Source of the DNA: Archaeoglobus sp. UBA234
GTDB taxonomy: Archaea; Halobacteriota; Archaeoglobi; Archaeoglobales; Archaeoglobaceae
Reading direction: 5' to 3'
Assembly (NCBI GenBank): GCA_002494625.1
Contig: DACH01000005.1
Span: 345,238-409,237, forward strand
DNA: 64,000 nucleotides
In this document: positions 58,613-64,000 of the stretch, piece by piece
How positions within the stretch are numbered: the stretch's first letter is position 1
Layout of the letters: the number at the start of each line of letters is the position of its first letter
Notes under the pieces: model-generated
Database searches by the model: none
What the model was told of the DNA's origin: nothing
The model's input: the letters and a program-made list of their open reading frames with translations, nothing else
Program-made: the position numbers and the translations under genes

Positions 58613-59113
58613 TTAAAAGACAAAAACAGCAGCGGAAACGACAGTGGTATAGTCTTCAACGTCTGCAATTCTCAGAATTGTGAATTTTTCAAAATCATCT
58701 ATATCAAAGGCCGTTTCAAGCATGTATCCAGCCATCTCTCCGGCGTAGTTCTGGTATTCCTCTTTCCACTCTCCGGCGTATTCTGCGATATATCCATTCT
58801 TCGTACTGTCAAATGGTTTTGCCACTCCGATACTTGCAAAGATCTTCTTACCTGCTTCGTTACTTGTGTGCCTCGCCATAACGGTGAAAACAACCTGTCC
58901 GGGTTTGAGCATGGAAATACCATTCTCTGCAGTAACCTTTTCGCATCCCGGTGGAAGAATGCTGCTCACCTGCACGAGATTGAATTTCTCTATTCCAGCA
59001 TCTCTGAGTGCCAACTCAAAACTAACGAGTGGATCGCTGTGCTTTCCAACTCCGGTTACGAAGAAAACCTTGCTTGGTACAAGAAAGTTTGTGTCTGATG
59101 TTTTTTGGGTCAT
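58613..59113 (-). CDS. pdaD: Pyruvoyl-dependent arginine decarboxylase proenzyme
   Basis: The protein has 166 residues from ATG 59113, after GAGGTGAGG; the frame open to 59161 is unsupported. FVTGVGKHSDPLVSFELALRDAGI and NLVQVSSILPPGCEKV are the PdaD signature. The chain is cut between the two Ser of VSSILPPG, and the second Ser becomes the pyruvoyl cofactor. The enzyme makes agmatine for polyamines and for the tRNA-Ile2 base agmatidine. It is 84 bases downstream of the geranylgeranyl reductase. Confidence 0.93.
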   Translation of the reverse strand: MTQKTSDTNFLVPSKVFFVTGVGKHSDPLVSFELALRDAGIEKFNLVQVSSILPPGCEKVTAENGISMLKPGQVVFTVMARHTSNEAGKKIFASIGVAKPFDSTKNGYIAEYAGEWKEEYQNYAGEMAGYMLETAFDIDDFEKFTILRIADVEDYTTVVSAAVFVF

Positions 59114-59197
59114 TACCTCACCTCTCATTATTTTTTCTATATTTTCACTTTTCAGAGCCAAATGGTCATTCCTTCGGGAGTTAAAGAAAGTCAGGAG

Positions 59198-60373
59198 TTA
59201 GAGAAAGAGATCTTTGAGATCCCAAAGAAGCTTCGGATTTTTCTTTATCAGCTCCATGACGAGTTTCTTCACACTTATCTCACTTAAATCATAGTCGGAT
59301 ATACTTCTTGCAAGCCTGTTCAGGACATCATCATCCATTTTTACGAATTTTCTCTGCAGTACTTTATTTCTATGGAGGTTCTTCCCGAAATCGTTTTTCC
59401 ACAATTCATCATATCTTCTCAGAAAATTCTTTGAGAAGTCTCCTGCCTTTACTGCCTCTGCAGCTACCTTTCCGGCAAAGTATCCACCTTTTATTGCATT
59501 GGCGATACCACCTCCGGTTATCGGGTCAGCATGTCTCGCTGCATCACCGACGAGCATGAGGTTATCTGCAACCGCTGTCTCTATCGGTCCGGTTACAGGC
59601 ACTCCTCCAGCAACTACCTCAATTATCTCACCCTCGGGATAGTTTTCTCTGACAAATTTATCAAGCCACTCTTTTGCACTCTTTTTTGTCTGGGTGGGGA
59701 GAACGCCTATTCCAACATTTGCAACATCTTCACCCTTCGGAAAAAGCCAGACATAACCGCCAGGAGCGTACTTTCTCCCAATCCAGAAATGGGTGTATTC
59801 AGGATCAAAATCTATACCGCTCATAAGATACTGGACACAGCTTTCAAGTTCACCAATTTTTACGGTGGTATTTATTCCACCCCACTTTCCAACTCTGCTC
59901 TCAACCCCATCTGCTCCTATGATAAGTTTTGACCTCACTTCGTAATATTCTCCAAGCCTCTTCAGTCCGATAACAACTCCTGAGTCTTCCCTTCTCATTG
60001 TGGTTGCTGTTGTCTTCACAATAACCTCTGCACCTCTTTTAGCAGCCATCCTCGCAAGTGCTCTGTCAAAAATTTTCCTTTCCAGAACAAAACCCACTTC
60101 ATTGCCAGCCATGCCTGCAACGAGCTTAATCTGAGTCCCGTCAGGCGAGTAAATTATCGCCCCACTAACTTCCTTTGCAATCCAGCTTTTTTCCACCTCA
60201 AAGAATTCTTCAAGTGCCTCTTTGCTCACACCCTCTGCACATCTTACTGGGGTGCCTATCTCCTGTCTTTTCTCTACAAGCAAAACATCAAGTCCGTTTT
60301 CGGCAGCCGTTTTTGCTGCCATTGAACCTCCCGGACCAGCTCCGATGACAACAACATCGTAATCGTAACTCAT
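59198..60373 (-). CDS. Digeranylgeranylglycerophospholipid reductase
   Basis: The protein has 391 residues. The FAD site is VVVIGAGPGGSMAAKTAAEN with VEKRQEIGTPVRCAEG; further family motifs are IIGADGVESRVGKW, YAPGGYVWLFPKGEDVANVG and GDAARHADPITGGGIANAI. It saturates the double bonds of archaeal membrane lipids at the membrane face. The ferredoxin gene 16 bases upstream in the same transcript is probably its electron donor, as shown for the Methanosarcina acetivorans reductase. Confidence 0.94.
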   Translation of the reverse strand: MSYDYDVVVIGAGPGGSMAAKTAAENGLDVLLVEKRQEIGTPVRCAEGVSKEALEEFFEVEKSWIAKEVSGAIIYSPDGTQIKLVAGMAGNEVGFVLERKIFDRALARMAAKRGAEVIVKTTATTMRREDSGVVIGLKRLGEYYEVRSKLIIGADGVESRVGKWGGINTTVKIGELESCVQYLMSGIDFDPEYTHFWIGRKYAPGGYVWLFPKGEDVANVGIGVLPTQTKKSAKEWLDKFVRENYPEGEIIEVVAGGVPVTGPIETAVADNLMLVGDAARHADPITGGGIANAIKGGYFAGKVAAEAVKAGDFSKNFLRRYDELWKNDFGKNLHRNKVLQRKFVKMDDDVLNRLARSISDYDLSEISVKKLVMELIKKNPKLLWDLKDLFL

Positions 60374-60389
60374 CTGATCACCTCATTCT

Positions 60390-60611
60390 TCAGCTGTCTA
60401 CCTCCACAACATCAATAGCCCTCATCGGACAGGCTCTCACACAGGCTTTGCAGAGGGTACACTTTTCATCATCAACCTGAACGAAAGTCTCAATTAGGAG
60501 ATTTGCATCGTACTTGCACACAGCAATACAGGCTGCACAGTAAGCGCATTTGTATCTGTCGATAACGATTCTTCCGTTTTTTTCTGATCCATCTTTCCTT
60601 CTTTTGAGCAT
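60390..60611 (-). CDS. 2[4Fe-4S] ferredoxin
   Basis: The protein has 73 residues with two clusters: CAYCAACIAVC (no following Pro) and CTLCKACVRACP. A basic N-terminal extension (MLKRRKDGSEKNGR) could contact its partner. It lies directly upstream of the geranylgeranyl reductase and is the likely donor for lipid saturation. The gap to proS (60612-60757) holds no gene that I can see. Confidence 0.93.
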   Translation of the reverse strand: MLKRRKDGSEKNGRIVIDRYKCAYCAACIAVCKYDANLLIETFVQVDDEKCTLCKACVRACPMRAIDVVEVDS

Positions 60612-60757
60612 CGTATCACCATCCTGATTTTTGAAGGAGTTTAACAGGAGAATTGGAAAAAGTGGGAATTAAAATATGTTGATAGGTGTGTTGATGGGAT
60701 GAAATTAGGGATTCAACTCCTGCTTCTACACAGGGGTGTTTGAACTTTTCTCCCCTT

Positions 60758-62239
60758 TCAGTAAGCTCTGGAAACAGCTGAAAGAACACCTTTCTCACCA
60801 CAGATAATACATCTACCCTCCTTCCCTTTTTCACACCATTCTCCGATTTCTTCAAAGCTTCCAAGTATTCCACCGGATGTACCCTCTTCTATTCTCTCAG
60901 CGCACTCCTCAGACATGCAGAAGTGAACGAGGGCAACACCCCTGTTTATCCACTCTCTGAGCATTTCAGGATTATCAAAACTGTCAAAGTATCTCACTCT
61001 GGCTTTCATGGTATCAAACGCCTTGGCTCTTAGCCTCTTCTTCATCTCCTCCGCCCACTCGTAAATCTTTCCAGCTGTTATTTCATCAAGACCAATTCTG
61101 AACTTTTCTCTTGTGTCTCTGAAAGAAACCGTAACCTCTTCACTCTCAACCTCTTTTGGACCTAACTCGAACCTTATTGCTGCTCCTTTAAGCTCCCATT
61201 TATAGTATTTAGCCCCAGGTCTATCATCGCTATCATCTAGGACAACTCTGAAACCCCAGCTCTTGAGTGAATTTTCCAGCATTTTTGCTCTTTCCATCAC
61301 TGCCTCCTCTTTGCCCTTGTAGAGCACAGGGATGATTACAATCTGTACAGGAGAGACCTCAAAGGGGAGAACAAGACCCAGGTCATCTCCGTGGACACTT
61401 ACAACTGCAGCCACACATCTTTCAGAGATACCATAGCATGTCTGGTGGGAATATTCGTGGTCTCCATCCGGGGTTTCGTACTTTATCTCGAAGGTCTTTG
61501 CAAAGTTGTTTGCGAGATGATGAACGGTTCCAATCTGCATTGTTCTTCCGTCGGGCATTATCGTGTCAAAAGCTATTGTGTATGCCGCTCCTGGAAATTT
61601 ATCCCATTCTGGTCTTCTCAGAACCATATATGGGATTGCCAGGAAATCGTAAAACTCTTTATAGAGGTTAATAGCATTATTAACCTGTTCTTCAGCCTCC
61701 TCAAAGTTTCTGTGGACTGTATGTGCTTCCTTAAAGGATGTGATCTCCCTCAATCTTATCATCGGTCTCGTGTGTTTTGTCTCATACCTGAAAATATTGA
61801 CAATCTGGTATACTCTGAGGGGCATGTCTGTATGGCTCCTTATCCAGAGTTTGAACATTGGATACATTGCCGTCTCGCTTGTAGGGCGCAGAGCAAGCTT
61901 CACATCAAGCTCGTCAAGCCCACCATGGGTCACCCAGTAAACCTCATCCTCAAAGCCCTTTATGTGCTCTCCTTCTTTGCCAAGTTCAGTTTCGGGTATA
62001 AGCGTGGGGAAGTAAACCTCATCGTGATCTCTGTCCATAATCTCCCTTAGCTTTGAATAAACGAGCTGTCTTAACTTGAAGCCAAAAGGGAACCACACAT
62101 AAAGTCCCTTCACGGGATATCTGATATCCATAAGCTCAGCTCTCTGAATGATTTCATGGTACCATTCGGAAAAACTCTCCTTTGGTGGGAGTCTCTCCAC
62201 TTCTTTCTTTGTCTTCTTTTCTGAACCACTTCCGGACAT
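60758..62239 (-). CDS. proS: Prolyl-tRNA synthetase, archaeal/eukaryal type
   Basis: The protein has 493 residues from ATG 62239, after AAGGTGG; the frame open to 62284 is unsupported. Class II core: FSEWYHEIIQRAELMDIRYPVKGL (in parts), LALRPTSETAMYPMFKLWIRS, REITSFKEAHTVH, GTVHHLANNFAKTFEIKY and QTCYGISERCVAAVVS. An anticodon domain and a C-terminal zinc-type domain (CMSEEC, CIICGEKG) end in Ala-Tyr, the conserved C-terminal Tyr. There is no bacterial editing insert. It charges tRNA-Pro. Confidence 0.96.
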   Translation of the reverse strand: MSGSGSEKKTKKEVERLPPKESFSEWYHEIIQRAELMDIRYPVKGLYVWFPFGFKLRQLVYSKLREIMDRDHDEVYFPTLIPETELGKEGEHIKGFEDEVYWVTHGGLDELDVKLALRPTSETAMYPMFKLWIRSHTDMPLRVYQIVNIFRYETKHTRPMIRLREITSFKEAHTVHRNFEEAEEQVNNAINLYKEFYDFLAIPYMVLRRPEWDKFPGAAYTIAFDTIMPDGRTMQIGTVHHLANNFAKTFEIKYETPDGDHEYSHQTCYGISERCVAAVVSVHGDDLGLVLPFEVSPVQIVIIPVLYKGKEEAVMERAKMLENSLKSWGFRVVLDDSDDRPGAKYYKWELKGAAIRFELGPKEVESEEVTVSFRDTREKFRIGLDEITAGKIYEWAEEMKKRLRAKAFDTMKARVRYFDSFDNPEMLREWINRGVALVHFCMSEECAERIEEGTSGGILGSFEEIGEWCEKGKEGRCIICGEKGVLSAVSRAY

Positions 62240-62441
62240 TTTTCCACCTTTTCCCCCTTGATTATCTGAATGTGATCGGTTCAATTTAGTTTAATTTAAA
62301 GCTGTCAGACCATTCGTCAGCCTCCGAATATTAAACTTTCGTATTTTATTTTTGTATTCATTTTTATAGTCATCTTTCTCTGCTGGTTTTCCAAGAGATA
62401 CTCTCTGAAGGGGGTCATGGAATTCTTAGAGTCACAAAATT

Positions 62442-62466
62442 CTTAAACTGTATTGGTGAGTTTAAG
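62442..62466. promoter_or_regulatory. Inverted repeat upstream of tRNA-Leu
   Basis: CTTAAACT (62442-62449) and AGTTTAAG (62459-62466) form a perfect 8-bp inverted repeat with a nine-base loop, just before the TATA-like ACATATATAT (62472-62481) of the tRNA-Leu gene. It may be part of the tRNA promoter region or a terminator of an upstream transcript. The other bases of 62285-62441 show nothing recognisable. Confidence 0.35.
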
Positions 62467-62489
62467 GAGGATACATATATATGGGTTGA

Positions 62490-62573
62490 GCGGGGGTTGC
62501 CGAGTCAGGAAAAGGCGCAAGGCTTAAGACCTTGTCCCGTAGGGGTCCGAGGGTTCAAATCCCTCCCCCCGCA
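62490..62573 (+). tRNA. tRNA-Leu(TAA)
   Basis: GCGGGGG (62490-62496) pairs with CCCCCGC (62566-62572), with discriminator A at 62573. The D arm GCCGAGTCAGGAAAAGGC, anticodon arm CAAGG-CTTAAGA-CCTTG with anticodon TAA, a class II variable arm and T arm GAGGG-TTCAAAT-CCCTC are present. It has 84 bases, no intron and no CCA. A TATA-like element is centred about 14 bases upstream of the mature 5' end, which is close for a leader. Confidence 0.95.
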
Positions 62574-62655
62574 CTTCCTTAGAGTGGGATAGCAGTCTGT
62601 GCTTTTCCCGGAGATAAATCGAAAACTTTTTAGCGAAAAATCGTAACTTTAAATC

Positions 62656-63930
62656 GTGACCTTTGTAGGAAGGAAAGATAGGGATGTGGTGATTGATACC
62701 TTTGCCGAACATGTCTCTCCGGCAAAGGTGAGGTTTTTCAAACTGGCAGGCATCGAATTTGTGCCGGGGAAGAGGGAAGGAGTCTGGTACTGGGATTTGG
62801 ATGGTAGAAAGTTGATGGACTGCCATTGCAATGGCGGCGTTTTTAACTTGGGACATAGAAATCCCGAGGTTGTAGCCACCCTTAAACGAGCCCTCGATGA
62901 ACTGGACATAGGCAATCACCATCTGATAAGTGAACATCGAGCTACACTGGCTGAAAAACTCGCTGAAATCATGCCTGGAGATATAAACAGAACTGTTTTT
63001 GGTGTTGGTGGTGGTGAAGCTGTAGATTTTGCCATAAAGCTTGCAAGAGGGCATACAGGGAGGAAAAAAATTGTGTATGCGGTTGGTGGATACCATGGAC
63101 ACACAGGCTTGGCTCTTGCTGCAGGAGATGAACAGTATAAAAAACCCTTTGAACCTCTCTCTCCAGGCTTTGAAGCAGTGCCTTTTGGCGACATTCAGGC
63201 GGTTGAAAAAGCTGTGGATGAAGAAACAGCAGCAGTTCTTTTCGAAACCATTCCTGCAACACTTGGTATGCCGTTGCCTCCTGATGATTTCTACGAGCGT
63301 GTAAGGGAGGTTTGTGATGAGAAAGGAGCTTTAATGATTCTTGATGAGGTTCAGACTGGTCTTGGAAGAACCGGAAAGCTCTGGTGTATAGAGCACTACA
63401 GGATTGTACCGGATGTAATTGTGACAGCTAAGGGTCTTTCAGGTGGAATTTATCCTATCTCTGCTACATGCTTCAGGGAAGGACTTGACGACTTCATGAT
63501 GGAAAATCCCTTCATTCATGTCTCAACTTTTGGTGGAGCTGAGATTGGATGTGTTGTTGCAGAAAAGGTTATCGATATGGTTTCAGATTCAGAATTCCTT
63601 GGAAATGTATCCAAAATGGCTGAAAAACTCTCAAAGGGTCTGAACCGACTGAAGGAAAACTTTGACTTCATTGATGAGGTGAGGCAGAAAGGTCTTTTTA
63701 TTGGAATCAGAATGAGTGATAGGGGTTACGGACCTTTGATGTCTATTTCGTGCTACCATAATGGAATTCTTGCTGTCTATGCAAACAACGATACCTCGGT
63801 GCTGCAGTTAATTCCACCCCTGATAATCGAGGAGGAACATGTAAAATACATACTTGAGCATCTGGAAAAGGCTCTTTCCTTTGCCGAACAGAGAAAAGAT
63901 CTCTTGGAACTAATAAGGAATCTGCTATGA
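62656..63930 (+). CDS. Class III PLP-dependent aminotransferase
   Basis: The protein has 424 residues from GTG 62656. The fold type I motifs are GVWYWDLDGRKLMDCHCNGG, FGVGGGEAVDFAIKLARGHT, VGGYHGHTGLALAAGDEQY, MILDEVQTGLGRTGKLW with the PLP-binding Asp, and VTAKGLSGGIYPISA with the Schiff-base Lys. The class includes ornithine, 4-aminobutyrate and acetylornithine transaminases and some decarboxylases; exact substrate is not decided. It overlaps the next gene by four bases. Confidence 0.9.
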   Translation: MTFVGRKDRDVVIDTFAEHVSPAKVRFFKLAGIEFVPGKREGVWYWDLDGRKLMDCHCNGGVFNLGHRNPEVVATLKRALDELDIGNHHLISEHRATLAEKLAEIMPGDINRTVFGVGGGEAVDFAIKLARGHTGRKKIVYAVGGYHGHTGLALAAGDEQYKKPFEPLSPGFEAVPFGDIQAVEKAVDEETAAVLFETIPATLGMPLPPDDFYERVREVCDEKGALMILDEVQTGLGRTGKLWCIEHYRIVPDVIVTAKGLSGGIYPISATCFREGLDDFMMENPFIHVSTFGGAEIGCVVAEKVIDMVSDSEFLGNVSKMAEKLSKGLNRLKENFDFIDEVRQKGLFIGIRMSDRGYGPLMSISCYHNGILAVYANNDTSVLQLIPPLIIEEEHVKYILEHLEKALSFAEQRKDLLELIRNLL

Positions 63931-64000
63931 TAGATTTTGACTTCTTGCAGGATTTTGAGGAAACTCTTGACCCCTCAAGAGGTAGATCGAGATATCCGAT
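63927..64000 (+). CDS. Start of the next gene (partial, cut by the window edge)
   Basis: An ATG overlapping the aminotransferase stop (ATGA) opens MIDFDFLQDFEETLDPSRGR, 24 codons to the edge. The coupling suggests a real gene in the same operon. Too little is present to name a family. Confidence 0.6.
   Translation, partial: MIDFDFLQDFEETLDPSRGRSRYP

Noticed and set aside
62524..63102. Minus-strand open frame of 192 codons ending in tRNA-Leu
   Set aside because: Antisense to the class III aminotransferase and running into the tRNA; the composition is not protein-like.

Overview
The window comes from a hyperthermophilic euryarchaeon, most probably of the order Archaeoglobales (Archaeoglobus, Ferroglobus or Geoglobus; I cannot settle the genus). 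Reasons: an A-type ATPase operon in the order H-I-K-E-C-F-A-B-D, Orc1/Cdc6, archaeal RFC small subunit, geranylgeranyl reductase, a non-discriminating archaeal AspRS, archaeal 4-phosphopantoate--beta-alanine ligase, pyruvoyl arginine decarboxylase, TATA-box promoters, a BHB-type tRNA intron, an acetyl-CoA synthase-like protein, and the heat-shock operon regulator-cdc48-hsp20 with the CTAAC-N5-GTTAG operator described for Archaeoglobus fulgidus HSR1. About 55 protein genes and three tRNAs are densely packed, often with overlapping or few-base junctions.

Layout. 1-6.2 kb (minus): SMC (runs off the left edge), a small coiled-coil protein, then pantothenate ligase-hisD-aspS as one tight operon, and a LOG-like protein. 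6.3-8.8 kb (plus): a tight trio of a degenerate acetyl-CoA synthase (CdhC) paralogue, a MoaD/ThiS-like protein ending in Gly-Gly-Cys, and a divergent MoeA. 9.0-17.8 kb (plus): the complete A-ATPase operon, a 59-residue membrane protein and a MazG-like hydrolase. 17.8-25.4 kb (mainly minus): an accessory block with an IS6-like transposase relic, a secreted Cys-rich/coiled-coil protein of about 1690 residues, a relic of a permuted papain-fold protein, a processive-type glycosyltransferase and a DUF2299-like protein. 25.5-31.2 kb (plus): an AGPS-like FAD oxidase, a CCG iron-sulfur protein, an FGGY kinase resembling GlpK, and a radical SAM protein with a helix-hairpin-helix tail. 31.2-32.7 kb: cdc6 with an origin recognition box upstream. 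32.8-36.3 kb (minus): heat-shock operon. 36.3-40.8 kb: AzlCD exporter, intron-bearing tRNA-Ser, response regulator and a multi-PAS sensor without kinase parts. 40.9-44.2 kb: copper chaperone, CopA and a divergent TRASH-domain regulator. 44.2-49.1 kb: zinc-ribbon protein, two crotonase paralogues, rfcS, GYD protein, HEAT-repeat protein with an apparent CTG start, ferritin. 49.2-53.9 kb (plus): phosphoribosyltransferase and a nucleoside-type ABC importer. 53.9-62.2 kb (minus): sirtuin, MFS transporter, tRNA-Gly, AmrS-like radical SAM, GalT, PdaD, geranylgeranyl reductase plus ferredoxin, proS. 62.5-64 kb (plus): tRNA-Leu, class III aminotransferase and the start of one more gene.

The most unusual items are the CdhC paralogue that keeps the four cubane cysteines at exact spacing but has lost the nickel-binding Cys-Gly-Cys, with its MoaD-GGC/MoeA neighbours; the giant secreted protein in its relic-rich surroundings; the sensor protein with Gly where the phospho-accepting His is expected and no ATPase domain; a ferritin lacking the residues that open the A. 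fulgidus ferritin cage; and a HEAT-repeat gene whose only reasonable start is CTG. All family assignments are by eye from sequence motifs; no searches were run.
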